In this document: positions 1 through 11,164 of the stretch, one piece after another
Position numbering within the stretch: position 1 is the stretch's first letter
How the letters are laid out: the number at the start of each line of letters is the position of its first letter
Source of the DNA: Heterohyrax brucei
Taxonomy: Eukaryota > Chordata > Mammalia > Hyracoidea > Procaviidae
Assembly: GCA_028571685.1 (NCBI GenBank)
Contig: CM053146.1
Coordinates: forward strand, 63,521,431 to 63,585,430
DNA: 64,000 nt
Reading direction: 5' to 3'
Position numbers and translations under genes: made by a program
The notes under the pieces: generated by a model
Told to the model about the DNA's origin: nothing
Database searches by the model: none
Seen by the model: only the letters and a program-made list of their open reading frames with translations

Positions 1-379
1 ATTAGTCTGTTCTGGGACATTCTTTTTTGTGAGTTGATTTTTCACCTTTTTCAAAGCTGTTTTTTGTGGTTGCTGAGACTCCTGTGTTATATTTCTTGAA
101 ATGGTATGATACATCTTTGTTGTGCTTTACAGCTGCTCTTATGATCCCCCTTAATGAACTATATATAAGCCCAATTTTAATTACTACCAGTCTTGTCAGC
201 TTCCTCTCCATCTGGAAGGACTATAATGACTGTAGTACATCCGTCTTTTTAATATGATGGCACCATAGTTTTCATGATAATCACTGAATTGCTTCTTTCA
301 GTATTAAAGCTGTGATTGACCTTGGAGCCTTCCCTAACTGAGTAGAGTTCTGAGTAATGTGTCATTCTAAAATATAAAG

Positions 380-1372
380 TTAGTGTTTTTGTTCTTCTAA
401 GCCAAAGCTAAGAAATTCTTTCAGTATTTCTTGTAGTTTGGGTTTGGTTTTTACAAATATTCTGAGTTTCTGTGTATCTGGGAATGTCTTAATTTCATTT
501 TCGTATTTGAAAGATAGTTTTGCCAGACATATAATTCTTGGTTGGAAGTTCTTCTCCTTCAAGGCTTTGAATGTGCCATGCCACTGTCTCCATGCCAGCA
601 TGGTTTCTGCTGAGAAACCTGACGAGTGCCTATAGGGTTTCCCTCTGAATGTTAGCTTTGCTTTGAGTCTTGCTGCCTTTAAGAGTTGCTGCTTATGTTT
701 CATTTTGTTAAGCTTGATTAGAATATGTCTTGGAGTCTTTCTTTAGAGATCTATCTTCAGTGGCATACGATACGTATCTGAGATGTCTGTATTCTCTTCC
801 TTGATGATTTCTGGGAAGTTTTCTACCAGCAGCTCAGCAACGATACTCTCTGTGTTCTCAGGTGTCTCATCCTTTTCAGGGACTCCAATTAATTGAAGAG
901 TGTTCCTCTTAATAGAGTCCCACATGCTTCTTAATGCTTCTTCATTTTTCTTGTTTCTTTTTTCTGATATCTGCTCATAGACGCTGGCGTCAGTACTTCT
1001 GTCTTCCAAGTCAGAAATTCTTTTTTCCATTTGTTCCGTTCTTTTTTCTTGGCTTTGCATGGAAGTTTCTATGTCTTTGATTTTGTTCTTGATCTGTTGG
1101 ATTTCAGAATGGAACACATTACTGGTGTTCCATCAGATCGAACAGCTTGTTTAATTTTTCCTTTTGTTCTGTAGCATTTGTATAAGGTCTAGAAGGGCTC
1201 CGTATATAATCATTTTGTATTCACTTTCTGATGCTTTCATAAAAGTTTCTTCATCCAGAAAACTCCTTGGTTGTTTTGTTTGGGAGTCTTCTGAAGCCGT
1301 GGGTGATTTCTTGTCACAAGTGTCTGTTGCTTTTTGGGTCACATGTGAGTAAGTAAAGGCTGGAAGAGACAC
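380..1372 (-). pseudogene. L1 ORF1 (ORF1p RNA-binding protein) remnant
   Basis: ORF1p is the RNA-binding chaperone of the L1 particle. Three successive minus-strand segments match its order. 1372-1151 is an N-terminal stretch (MSLPAFTYSH...). 1117-743 has a coiled-coil-like run (IQQIKNKIKDIETSMQSQEK) followed by the RRM-type core start (LQLIGVPEKDETPENTES, then ELLVENFPEI). 703-380 is the C-terminal domain (LKAARLKAKLTFRGKPYRHS, then LKEKNFQPRIICLAKLSFKY). The pieces lie in different frames or are separated by stops, with a break between about 743 and 703 and another near 1117-1151, so the gene is not intact. The family match is clear from LIGVPE, FPEI and EKNFQPRI. Confidence 0.88.
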
Positions 1373-1564
1373 TGTGAGGAAGGACTGCAGATGTTTCTCT
1401 AGTCTGTCTTAAAAGGTAAAGCAAAAGGTATCTGACCACTTCTCAAGTCAGTCAGGTTTTCAGGTGTAGAGGTCTCTCTTCCCAACTGGCAATGTAAGCA
1501 CCTCTATAACCAACCCCAGATGATACAAACTGGATCAGAATACAGCAGTGCTGCTACCCTGTTG

Positions 1565-1912
1565 GCCTCTGCTGACAGGGCCCAACTTTAGGTGACTTCT
1601 GCTTTTCTGGAGGAAAAGTGCTCTCCTGTGGGCAGGCTGTAGCTCCCCAGCTAAGAAATAGGTCCAGCTGTGGCCACTATATCCAAAATGGTGCCCGCCA
1701 CACAAGCAGCCGACAGAGGGGCTAAAGGTGCCGAGAGGTAGTGATTCCTCTGCCTCTGTTGCTGGCCCCCACTGTAGGTGACACTGTGTAAATTACTGCT
1801 TTTCTGTTGGAGAAGTGCTGTCCTGTTTGCAGGCGCTGGCTCTCAGGCTAAGATTGAGGTCCCACTAAAATCTCTGTATCCAGCATGGCGTGCTGCACAC
1901 TGACAGTGTAAT
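1565..1912 (-). repeat. Duplicated monomer in the L1 5'UTR
   Basis: Two imperfect copies of a ~195-bp unit sit head to tail. 'gctgacagggcccaacttta' at 1571 and 'gctggcccccactgtaggtg' at 1761 start equivalent blocks. Each continues with 'gcttttctg', 'ctcctgtgggcagg'/'gtcctgtttgcagg', a 'ctaag...ggtcc' stretch, 'tatccaaaatgg'/'tatccagcatgg', and ends 'ccgacag'/'ctgacag'. Monomeric promoter repeats are known from mouse L1; here only two units are visible. Confidence 0.7.
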
Positions 1913-2335
1913 TCCGTACAAACCCTGCTGTGGCAGTGACAAAAAGACAGGTCCAAAGTGGCTAGATTAACAGAGTCCTAAGCCTGGCTCTCAAAATATG
2001 GGAATTTCGCCTGCCTATCCCCCCAGCAGTGCGTCTGAGTCTAGCCAATAGCCAAGACCCAGCTCTGCCCGCCAGCCAAGACAAAGGAAAAAAAAAGTCA
2101 AAATAATGTGTTTACCTTCAGTCTGTGCAAGCCAGAGCTAGCCAGGAGCTGGAGTCAGTGAAAGAGAGGAGGTTTTTCCGTCAGTGTTATGAAGTCGAAA
2201 TTAACAGTCCTGTGCTGTGTCCTGGAGGCTCCCTAGGTGACCAGAAGGCTCCATTTGGTTATCGATTCAGGTCTTGGTTTCCTGAGGGATATAGGGAGAT
2301 GTGCGCTTAGTCCACCATCTTGACTCTGCCTCCTG

Positions 2336-2570
2336 TTTCACTTTATTTTTAAAATTTTTTTCCATAACTCATAATTTCCTGACTTTGTGTTATTTTATAC
2401 CATGTACTTATATATTTCTGTCTTTCCTGCTGGTACGTAAGCCTCAACAGGGTTGGGGATTGATCTGTCTCATCCCTGCTGTGTTGCCAGAATCTTCAGT
2501 AGTACCTGACACATAGTAAGAATTCAAGAAACACTTGGTAAATGAGTGAATGAATGAATGAATGAGTAAG
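2336..2570 (+). repeat. L2 LINE 3' end
   Basis: The stretch ends with the characteristic L2 3' pattern: 'acctgacacatagtaagaat' followed by 'caagaaacacttggtaaatg' and a short tetranucleotide run. The upstream part (cctcaacagggttggggattg..ctgtctcatccctg) matches the usual 'gagggcagggac..tgtct' section. It is old and diverged, and adjoins the L1 5' end. Confidence 0.7.
2546..2564 (+). repeat. (TGAA)n tetranucleotide tail
   Basis: Four to five TGAA units form the usual simple-repeat tail of the L2 copy. Confidence 0.85.
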
Positions 2571-2589
2571 CAAATGAGTGAGGTCAATT

Positions 2590-2905
2590 TGTGCATTTAC
2601 TGGCCACTTACATTGGTTGGTTCAGGGCAGGCACATGACTTAACTTGGTTCAGTCAGAGCGAGGATCAGGACATGTTCAGAATGCTGAGTCACAGGCACA
2701 TGTTTTTTCTTGCTAGCTTAAGTGCTATAACAGTAAAAGGTGAGGCTCCCAGAGCTTCCAGTTGGAGTCTGGAATGGGACCGACCCAGAAGCAGCACCAA
2801 GGGGCAAAGCTTAGTGATATCCTTTGAACCCAGAATGAAGCTATGTCTGCAGTCAGAACTTTATATGGACTTTTCAACTGATGTGAGCCTTGACAGTTCT
2901 TAAGC
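2590..2905 (+). repeat. Old mammalian interspersed repeat, family unresolved
   Basis: 'ggttcagggcaggcacatga' followed by 'cttggttcagtcagagc' and a late 'ggacttttcaactgatgtga' recalls a widespread old mammalian repeat ('ggttcaggg.tgggcacatgac..ccaatcagag'...'ggacttttcagttatgtgag'). I cannot name it safely. Open frames here on both strands are not evidence of a gene. Confidence 0.35.
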
Positions 2906-4354
2906 ACTGTCTAGTGAAACCCTCACCTGACTGCAAGGTAGCTTCCTCCTTCTCATATTTTCTAGGTGACAGAATGAGACTGAGGAAGGGTTGAGTGACT
3001 TGGCTGATGTCAAGTAGTCATTCAAGGTCCCATTAGGGCTCCCCTCAGGTCTGCTTACCCACTTCTATGTTCAATGTTTTCCCCATGGCCTCAAACAGCG
3101 CTTCCCTGGGGAAGGCAGCGGGTGTGCTGACAAAACAGAACCTGGACAGCGGTGGGCTGGGATTAGTCTCCAGAGACAGCAACTTGCTGTTTAGGTTCTT
3201 CCTGTTTATACAGGGCTTTTTTTTCAAAGTACTCCACCTGCTTTTGCAAATAACTGTAGCAAGCCCTTCTGTAGTGTCACAAAGAAACAAAGCAAACACC
3301 GCAACAGATGTTCTCCTGTCTTTAGAAACTGAGGAGTGCACAGTGCTGTCAGTCAGCGTGGCTGATGGAGCTGAGATCAACAGTGCAGGCCTCTGTGACT
3401 CGACTGGGAGAAATAACTTGGCTCATCACAAGTGTTTAATCCTCGTCATCCACTGAACCCACCAATAGCATATGAGATTATGAAACACTTTGTATTTTAA
3501 GGAATCGCAGCTGCCTGGTCCTAACCCCTGATAATCTACTCTCCCACAAGAGCCACTGAGAAGGCCTTTGCTGGTCTCATAGCCTCAGCTACCTCACCTT
3601 GTCCCCAGCTGAGGTTCCTTTCTCTCAGCCAGGCTCACAATGAGAACCCTGCACCCAGCTTCTAGGGCTGTAGTCTTTCCAGAAGTTAGCTGCCTGCTGG
3701 TTTCCTCCGTAGCTGTTCTCAGGAATGAGCCTGCAGGGAAACATCTTAGCCCACGGGTTCTCTATTGTAGCCACAGGCTACCAAAGAGTGCCAAGCAAGC
3801 AGCAGGCTGATGGACACAGGGCCGACTGAGACGGTGCTCGGGCTGCTTTGTTGGAAATCTAGGCAGTAGTGAGGGGTGAGTGCCGTGTGAGCTGGCTCCC
3901 TTCAGCCACCATAGAATGCTCAGCAACCTACCAGGAACCACGCCTCGGCCTCGGTTACTGACCTGCTGTTACTCCACATCACCTCCCAGCCAGAGGGCCA
4001 GCCTGTGGGGGTCTCACGATGGAGAGAATGCCTCACTGGGCATTTTGTTTGCTCTGCAACTCTGACCAAGGTACATCTCGTTCTAGACACGCAGAGATCC
4101 CCGGCCTAGTGGTCAGACTATTCTACCAGATAGCCCTGTAGAAGACAGTATGGGAAACAACCTGGTATGGGGTCTGAATTCAGATAGGAAACACAATAGA
4201 CACTTAACTTGGACCAAAGAATTGGCTTCCTCAGGCAGTTCTCAGAAAACTAGATTTTGGATAGAAAGATGTCAATTTTTGTCTGCCTTTACCTCTAGGT
4301 TTGTATCAAATGATCATCTGACTGCAGACCCCTACCAAAAATAAACGAATAAAT
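2906..4354. other. No recognised feature
   Basis: About 1.4 kb in which I recognise no repeat and no convincing exon. A 129-codon plus frame at 3067-3456 and an overlapping minus frame show no known domain and look like chance. Confidence 0.5.
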
Positions 4355-4541
4355 GGAGTAGCTGCTGTTGAGTTGATTCTGACTCATGGAAACCTCATGT
4401 GGGCATTCAGAATGGTGTACCATAGGGTTTTCAAGCCTGCAATCTTTCGGAAGCAGATTGCCAAGGCTTTTTTCCAAGGTGCCTCACCAACTTTTGGTTA
4501 GCAGCCTGGTTCTTAACCATTTGTACCACTCAGGGACTTCC
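4355..4541 (-). repeat. AfroSINE, long variant
   Basis: Minus-strand SINE: 'gctgttgagttgattctgac', then 'ccatagggttttcaagcctg', 'tcggaagcagattgccaagg', 'cttttggttagcagcc' and 'aaccatttgtaccactcagg'. The 'ggaagcagattgccaaggc' block is absent from the common short form, so this belongs to a separate subfamily shared with the copies at 17.7 and 30.4 kb. Confidence 0.88.
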
Positions 4542-5100
4542 TCCAGTGTCAGGTACCTCCCATAAATCTGTAGCTTTCAAGCATGGAAGTGCTTCAGCAT
4601 CATAGTGGGAACTTGTCCCTACATGCCGAGATTTGGGTTCGGTGAGCCTGGGACAGGATCACTTCCCTCTACCCACATCCCGAAGCTTTTAGTTCCATTA
4701 ACATAAAGGACACTTCTACATATACAAGGGAACTTGAAACATGATTTCAGTTGGCAGGGAAGGCAGCCTCACCTGCCTGCATACCTTCTACATGCTTAGG
4801 TTGGAGAGCTGAACGGAGCAAACGGCTAGCACTTCTCCCCATCACCCTTCTTGTCATCCTCGTCTTCACTGGAATGGCATTAGTCTTCTCAACACTTGTC
4901 TCTAGAAAGGCCATGTTTTTGCCACCTGGGAAATAAAAGCAGTTTTGGAATCAATCAGGTACAATCTGTGCCAGGTAAGCCAGGAGGCTAGCTTCTGCAT
5001 AGACGCAACCCCTTGTTCTTGGCTCACTCCAGCCAGGACCTTGGGGAGAGGCTGGTAAGTCACAGCCACCCAGAAGCCAGAGGGACACCACCCTATAAAA
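4542..5100. other. No recognised feature
   Basis: About 560 bp without a repeat or exon that I can identify. Confidence 0.5.
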
Positions 5101-5761
5101 GGAATGCTACTCTCAAACTGGGGTCTTAAAAGCTAGCAAGCTGCCATCTAAGGAGCGTCAATTCGTCCCAACAGAGTAGAAGGAAGGACATCAAAGACTG
5201 GAGGGAAATGTGAGCCCAGGAGTCAGAAGGGGTCAAAGGACCCACAGTCCACACCAACATGAACCAGAACAACTAGTTGGTGCCTGGCCACTTCCGGTAT
5301 CTACCTCGAAAGGCAATACAATGTAAATTCCATGACATAGTAAGAGAAAAATAGGGGTACAGATGTCAAATTCTCCTACCAGACCAGACATGATGGCCCA
5401 ACATCCTGGAGGGTCCCCTGAGAACATAGCCACTGGTCTCACTCCTACCCTAGAGCTGAAACCAGCACCAAAGACAACTCTTAAGACAAAAACCGGACTG
5501 GACTATAACACACGAGACTGTTGGAACAGCTCCCCTATAGTAACGAGATGACAGGGTTGAGAGGAGGGGACAGGAGTAGGTTGAATGAATATGTGAAGCA
5601 CAGAGTGGAAAAGAAGAATGAGCTGTCCCAGGGTTTAGATAGCAGACAAAATTGTGTGGGGATCTCTCTATGGCATTTAATACGGCAAACTGACTTCGTC
5701 TGTAAACTTACACTTAACTACAATAAAATATCTTTTTTTAAAAAAAAGGATGCTACTCTCA
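5101..5761 (+). mobile_element. Family N retroelement, 5' truncated, with target-site duplication
   Basis: A non-coding interspersed element begins at 5116 with 'ggggtcttaaaagctagcaa' and ends near 5747 with 'acacttaactacaataaaat' plus a T/A tail. It is flanked by 'ggaatgctactctca' (5101-5115) and 'ggatgctactctca' (5748-5761), a 14-15 bp duplication. The length and A-rich end indicate target-primed reverse transcription. It matches the internal part of the other family N copies from their 'gtcttaaaag' motif onward, so the 5' end is missing. Confidence 0.8.
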
Positions 5762-5941
5762 GTCCCAGTGATGGGTTGGGCAGGGAAGACACCTTTGGGA
5801 AGAGCCGTGTGTTTATCACGGTTAGGAACACATTTCAGTCGCTCAAAGCAAGCCCTGGTAATACCTGCTCTAGTAAGTTGTTTGTGGTAGCCTTTCTCTG
5901 CAGCGGTGCCAGGACATACATGGCCATAATCTTACTGTCAA

Positions 5942-6165
5942 AAACAACAGCTAGCATTTTCCAAGCACTTATTATGTACCCAGTGTTGTTTCAAACCCAT
6001 CATTACTTATTCATCCCTATTAGGACTTAATGAGGTAGGCACTAAAACTATCCCCAATTTATAGATCAAATAGTTGAAGTGTAGGTAGGTTAAATAATTT
6101 GCCTAACATTGCACGGTGAGTGAGGGGAGGAACTGGAAAGCGAACCCAGGCAGTTTGCCTCTAGA
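5942..6165 (-). repeat. MIR SINE
   Basis: The antisense MIR order is visible: 'aacagctagcattttccaag', 'cacttattatgtacccagtg', 'aatgaggtaggcac', 'tccccaatttatagatcaaa', 'taatttgcctaacattgcac', then 'gcgaacccaggcagtttgcc'. The element is near full length. Confidence 0.85.
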
Positions 6166-6491
6166 GTTCCCACACGGCTACGAGGTGGGGGCACGGGGCT
6201 GATCAGCGTTCTGTCAGGCCAGTGTTCCGGAGTTCATCCCAGTAGAAGGAAGTGGCTATGAAGGCACCATCTGACCAACAGACAGTTAGGACCCGTGCAG
6301 TCTGAGCACTCAGTATCAAGGTTTTGGTGACTAATGTCATACATAATTGATTGGGAGCCATAAAACCACCATCAGAGTGTTCCAGACAGGTGTGGCTGGT
6401 AAAGCAGAGAGGTAGGGCCAGACCACAGACACCTAGAGCTGGGGAATTCCAGCTTCAGCTCCGCACAGAAACAGCCCATGCTACACAGTCG

Positions 6492-6861
6492 TATCATAAG
6501 GAACTTTAGAACTACAGTGACTAAATCCCCTTGGGGGAAGTTTAATGCTGCCTTCTTGTTCCAAATTCTGTTCCCCAGTGAATGCTGATATTAACAGATT
6601 TCACCTCCCAGGCAGCACCACAAAGCCAGAAGGCATCTGAAATAATCATTCAGTGCCTGAGGGAACAGGTAGAATACCATCCAGCACTGCTCAAAGATCA
6701 CAGTTGCCTCTTGCTAATTTATTAGGGTGGAAGTAGAGGGAAATGGTCCAGTCTCAATCCGAGAAGAGTCAATAAGTTCTTCTTAGCATGGAAATGGGGC
6801 ACGGTAGCCATGGTTTACAACCAGACTTAAAATTTGCCAGCATTGTGTATCTCTTATTTCT
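6492..6861 (+). repeat. Copy A of a locally repeated ~365-bp block
   Basis: Clearly similar to 8167-8526: both begin 'tatcataaggaactttagaa' and share 'cagtgactaaatccccttgg', 'ttctgttccccagtgaa'/'ttctattccccagtgaa', 'gatcacagttg' and 'cttagcatggaaa'/'cttagtgtggaaa'. The family is unknown: either an interspersed repeat that I do not recognise or an old local duplication. Confidence 0.75.
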
Positions 6862-6867
6862 GTTTTT

Positions 6868-7062
6868 TAAAAAGTAATAAGTTATTGTGTTTAAGATGAA
6901 CATTTACACAACAAATTAGGTTCCCATTTAACAATTTCTACACAAATTATTCACTGATACTGGGTTACATTTTTTACAGTATGTCATCGTTCTAATATAT
7001 TCCAGTCCAGTTGTACCACTTCTAGTACTCTCTTACTTCTTTGTTACTACATAAACAGAAAA
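6868..7062 (-). repeat. Family N 3'-end fragment (probable)
   Basis: 'tttaagatgaacatttacac', 'aacaaattaggttcccattt' and 'aacaatttctacacaaatt' mirror the reverse complement of the family N 3' end seen at about 11,060-11,145. The fragment is short and diverged. Confidence 0.5.
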
Positions 7063-8034
7063 GAGAAGTCAGAACCCCATTCCTGGGCCCAATCCAAGTA
7101 GCCCTAAAGAGCGTGCATCACGCAGCCATTTTCAGTCTTGTCAAAGGCAGCTGTAGCATTTCTAGGGTACCCGTGTTTCCCGGCCTCCTCTTCCTTCAGC
7201 CTAGATGTCTAGATTCCTAGGCAGCAGGCTGCCCCTAAGGGCCTGTCTGAGCCAGTCCTGGAGCCAGAGAACCACACAGAGCCTGCCTCAGACGGCTGTA
7301 GCTGGCGTTGTCTTTGTGAGTAATTCTTCCACACACTCTCATTGTGAGGAAAAAGCCATCTGCGTCCCTCCCACGCAGAGGCCTTAGAAGGGGCCCTCAC
7401 TAAATGCACTGTGAAGAGTCATCGTGCCTGTGGTAGCAAGCGGATGAGTGAGAGACTTGGAATGGTTTTGCTAGAATAAAAGAGCAAAGCTTGGGGGTGA
7501 AAGACAGAGGTCAGCTAGGAGAGAAGAGAGGCGGGAGGCAAAGCTGAAAGAGTGTGCACACAGTAGCATAGAGGAAGAAACTCCCGTCAGGCTGAGGAGG
7601 TAGGGCACGGTGCCTCCACGGGGAGGAGGGCATGGTGCGGTTGGTAAAAAGCAGCGTAACTCTTAGAATGTGGCAGCGTACTAGTAGAAGAATAGAAACT
7701 TTTCTTAAGAAAGGCCAGGGATGGAAATAGGTGGAGGTGACTGTCTGAGCAAAGAATTCAAAACTGAGGAAGGAACTCGCTGGAAGAGTTGTGCTATGGC
7801 CTGGACAAAGCCATAGTCTTATTACCCTGCAGCTTTAACTACTAACTTGCATTAGGACTGTCCCTGAGAGAGGTATACCTACCTGAACTGGTGCTTACTG
7901 AGGAAGAACAGGTAAGAGGATAACTGTGGGTGATGTTTCTGAGGTCCTGTCCCAGAAGGGGAAAGTAATGTGGCCTCTTTGTCTTCTTGAAGCAGTATAT
8001 CCAGTGAAAATATACATGTTATTGGTGCGCGTGT
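7063..8034. other. No recognised feature
   Basis: About 970 bp without identifiable repeats or exons. Short opposing frames near 7205-7409 look like chance. Confidence 0.5.
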
Positions 8035-8042
8035 GCACACAT

Positions 8043-8109
<67 letters not shown>
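8035..8109. repeat. (CA)n microsatellite
   Basis: More than 30 CA units, nearly pure from 8045, preceded by 'gtgcacacatgcac'. Repetitive His/Thr or Cys/Val frames across it are artefacts of the repeat. Its length suggests that it is polymorphic. Confidence 0.97.
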
Positions 8110-8115
<6 letters not shown>

Positions 8116-8166
8116 TTGGCTATCACCCTAGCCTTAGGGCCATGTTCTGGAACTGTGCCCTACTCT

Positions 8167-8526
8167 TATCATAAGGAACTTTAGAACTGCAGTGACTAAA
8201 TCCCCTTGGGTGAAGTCCAATGAGATCTTCTTGTTTCAAATTCTATTCCCCAGTGAACGCTGCTGTAGGGAGTTTCCAGCAGATAAGCAAAACTGCAGGC
8301 CACAAGACGTCTCAAATGATCATTGCATGCCTCAGAAAACAGAGGGGACACCACTTAAATCTCCCTCAATGATCACAGTTGACTGTTACTAATTCTTTCT
8401 GCAAAAAAGACATGCTCCAATCGTAGTCCTTGAAAATTTGATAAAACTTTCTTAGTGTGGAAACAGTGCACAGTTAGCATGATTTGAAACAGGCTTATAA
8501 TTTGCTCCTTATTGCTTACTTTTATC
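8167..8526 (+). repeat. Copy B of the locally repeated ~365-bp block
   Basis: Partner of 6492-6861, in direct orientation about 1.68 kb away. Similarity starts abruptly at 'tatcataaggaactttagaa' and fades by 'tttatctatc'. The middle is more diverged than the ends. Confidence 0.75.
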
Positions 8527-8606
8527 TATCACTACCTAAAACATTAATTTTCCCACATACCCTTATAGGTATACCAAAAAACAATTACAGAAGCTACTAA
8601 GACATT

Positions 8607-9372
8607 GGGACTAATCTACTGGACTTGAAGACTAAGGACCGTAGTCTTGGGGGGGACACCTAGGTCAGTTGGTAAAACACGGTTCATAAAGATAATATTT
8701 TGTGTCCTAATCTGGGGAGCTGTGTCTGTGGTCTTAAAACCTGACATGCAACCATTTAAGATACAATTGCTGGTCTTCTCCTCTCTGGAGCAACGGAGGA
8801 TGAAGAAAATTGAATAGTCAAAGAAGTAATCACTCCAAAGGACTAAAGGCACACATGAACCACAACCTCCTGTAACCTGAGACTAGAAGAATTAGATAGC
8901 TGGCTACCACTCCTGACCACTCTGATCAGGACCACAACAGAATACGCCAGTTAAAATGTGTAAAAAAAAAAAATGTAGATCAAAATTCAAACTTAAAAAT
9001 AAGAACAGACTCACTGGTCTGAAAAATACTGACACTATTACCCTAAGACAACCTTGTAACTTGAAACTGAGGATACTCCCAGAGACTACTGTTCAAACAA
9101 ACAATTGACAGGAAAATAAAATAAGCAGTAACACCTAAGAAGAACATGCTCCTTCTAACCATCAATTATATAGAACCAAAACCAAAGAGGAGAAGGCAGG
9201 GAGGGGCAGGGAAACGGGCTGGATGGAAACAGGCAACCTGAGAGGAAAGGCAGACGGCTCACACACTGCAGGTACTGTAACCAATATCACAGAGTAATTT
9301 GTGTATGAATTATTGATTGGAAAACTTGCTATGTAAGCTTTCACTTATAGCACAACAAAACGTTCAAAAGAA
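8607..9372 (+). mobile_element. Family N retroelement
   Basis: Shares with other copies: 'gtcagttggtaaaacacggt' (the 'tcaattggcataac' block), 'ctgtggtcttaaaacctgac', 'ctctggagcaacggaggatg', 'accttgtaacttgaaactga', and a 3' end 'ttggaaaacttgctatgtaa' then 'gctttcacttatagcacaac'. No protein is encoded. I could not define a clear target-site duplication. Confidence 0.68.
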
Positions 9373-9738
9373 CTTTCTGTCAGAATCTCCTCGTGATTCC
9401 TCTCTCAGACTCTTTTGCATATGTGCCAGCATTCCCTCCTAGCAGGATACAGTGAGACCGCTCAGGTTGTATTTTCAGTGCTGGAATCTCTACTTGGGTG
9501 CAGGTGGGGCCCTTTAGATGCTTGCAAAGAAAAAATGAGAAACTCAAGAATTCAATGGTATTGGCCTAAAAGTCTTTGGAGAGCATTCAATCTCTGACAT
9601 GCAGTGGATAGCGGATGATACCTCTTATCTGTTGAAACTCTCATCTGGTGGTAGGTGAGGGTGAAGGAACCGAATACTTTGCTGTGTCTTGTTCTCTTAA
9701 ATAACTCAGTCTTAGTTTGTGTCACCTAAATCTTAGAT

Positions 9739-9903
9739 GGAGCTCTGCTGGTAAAGTATGGTTAAGAACTCAGCTGATAGCCAAAAAGTCAGCAGTTCAA
9801 ATCCACTAGCTGCTCCTTGGAAACTCTATGGGGCAGTTCTACTGTGTCCTTTACGGTCAACTATAACTCGGAACCAACTCAATGGCACCTAACAACAACA
9901 ATA
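9739..9903 (+). repeat. AfroSINE
   Basis: Near-complete plus copy: head 'ggagctctgctggtaaagta', B-box-like 'agcagttcaaatccactagc', 'ctccttggaaactctatggg', and the RTE-like end 'ggaaccaactcaatggcacc' plus 'taacaacaacaataaa'. A good local example of the short form with a CAA-type tail. Confidence 0.93.
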
Positions 9904-10380
9904 AAGTGACTAGAATTGACAGTCTCTCCAGTTCCAAGCCTAATCTCTATTCTCTCTTCACAGAGGAAAGGAAGGAGAAGAAGGGGGAGGCAGTTTCAAA
10001 TGGGGGCAGACTTTGTCTGCAGACCAACGTGCCACCAAAGTGCAGGGTCTAAGGAAGCGCTGTTGGGAGCGAGTGTTGTGATGCTGGGGGCCAAGTTTCC
10101 CCAGAGCCTCAGACTCTCCCTCTTGATGGATGCAAAAATTGCCCCAACCCCTGCAAGGATCTGACCTTAAAGGTTCCACCCAAAATTGTTTAAAGAAGTA
10201 ACCCTGAAGGCAGACAAGTATAAACACGTAACCCAGGTTTCTCCTGAAAAAAGGAGTTTACTTGATGCCTTGGGTTTTTCTACTCTGTATAAATATTGCG
10301 TTCTATCCCATGTCTATTTGTTTAATGTACAAATAATATTTTAAGCTCTTTACATGATAAATTATTAAATTTCCCCCCAG
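9904..10380. other. No recognised feature
   Basis: About 480 bp between a SINE and a family N copy; nothing identified. The short opposing frames at 9916-10227 are unsupported. Confidence 0.45.
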
Positions 10381-11152
10381 AAGGAAGACAGAACAACTGG
10401 AGCAAGGCAAGGTCGTAGAAGCTTCAGAAACATGGCCAACCTCTCTGACAGACCAAATTACTGGGCTGAGGGCTACAGACCATGGTCTTGGGAACATCTG
10501 GCTCAATTGGCATAACATAGTTTGTTATGAAAATGTTCTATATCCTACTTTAGTGAGCAATATCTGGGGTCTTGTAAGCTTATGAGAGGTTATCTTAGAT
10601 ACTCTGCTGGTCCCACCACGCCCGGAGCAAAAGAGAATGAAGAAAACCACAGACATGAGGGAAAGATTGGTCCCAAAGACTAAATGGACCACACGTAGCA
10701 CCGACTCTGTTGGAATGAGTCCAGCACAGCTAGAGTGTACTGGCTGCCACCACTGACAGGGAGCACAGTAGAGGCTCCCAGAGACAGCCAAAGAAAAATG
10801 TTAAACAAAATTCTAGCTCACAAAAACAGACCAGACTTACCTGTCTGGCAGAGACTAGACGCACTGTTAACTCAGTACTGAAATCACTTCTAGGGTTCAC
10901 TGTTTAGCCCCAAATTAGACAGGCTTATAAAACAAAACAAGACTAAATAAGCATGCCAGCTCAGGAGCAGGGGCTAGAAGTCAGGGTTAGACAAGGAAGC
11001 TGGTAACAGGGAATCCAAGGCCAAGAGAGGGAGAGTGTTGACACGTGCTAGAATTGGCAGCCATGTCACAAAATAATATGTGTATTGTTTAATGAGAAAC
11101 TAGTTTGCTCTGTAAATCTTCATCTAAAATATAATCAAACAACAAAGAAAAC
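10381..11152 (+). mobile_element. Family N retroelement, near full length
   Basis: Contains 'ggctgagggctacagaccat', 'ctggctcaattggcataaca', 'tctggggtcttgtaagctta', 'tggtcccaccacgcccggag', 'aacagaccagacttacctgt' and the 3' end 'gaaactagtttgctctgtaa' with 'cttcatctaaaatataatc'. An imperfect duplication flanks it: 'aaatttccccccag' (10367-10380) and 'aatttcccacag' (11153-11164). Apparent frames carry no known domain. Confidence 0.75.
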
Positions 11153-11164
11153 AATTTCCCACAG

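Larger units (their letters stand above)
1..2333 (-). mobile_element. L1 LINE, 5' half (5'UTR, ORF1, inter-ORF region)
   Basis: Read on the minus strand, the element begins near 2333 with an L1-style start (GGAGGCAGAGTCAAGATGG), followed by about 1 kb of GC-richer 5'UTR, an ORF1 remnant (about 1372-380) and an A-rich inter-ORF stretch with 'ggtgaaaaatcaactcac' that resembles the mammalian L1 ORF1-ORF2 spacer. ORF2 would lie outside the window, to the left. The intact-looking 5' end is notable because most L1 insertions are 5' truncated. The plus-strand flank at 2336 resumes as L2 sequence, so the L1 probably landed in an older L2. L1 identity is strong; the subfamily is not determined. Confidence 0.88.

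Noticed and set aside
3045-3456. Overlapping 111- and 129-codon frames
   Set aside because: No domain, and both strands are open over the same stretch, typical of chance.
7879-8174. Frames of repeated Cys-Val or His-Thr
   Set aside because: They are the translation of the CA microsatellite.
9739-9903. tRNA-gene-like A and B boxes in this and other AfroSINE copies
   Set aside because: These are the tRNA-derived heads of SINEs, not functional tRNA genes; no cloverleaf or anticodon arm is maintained.
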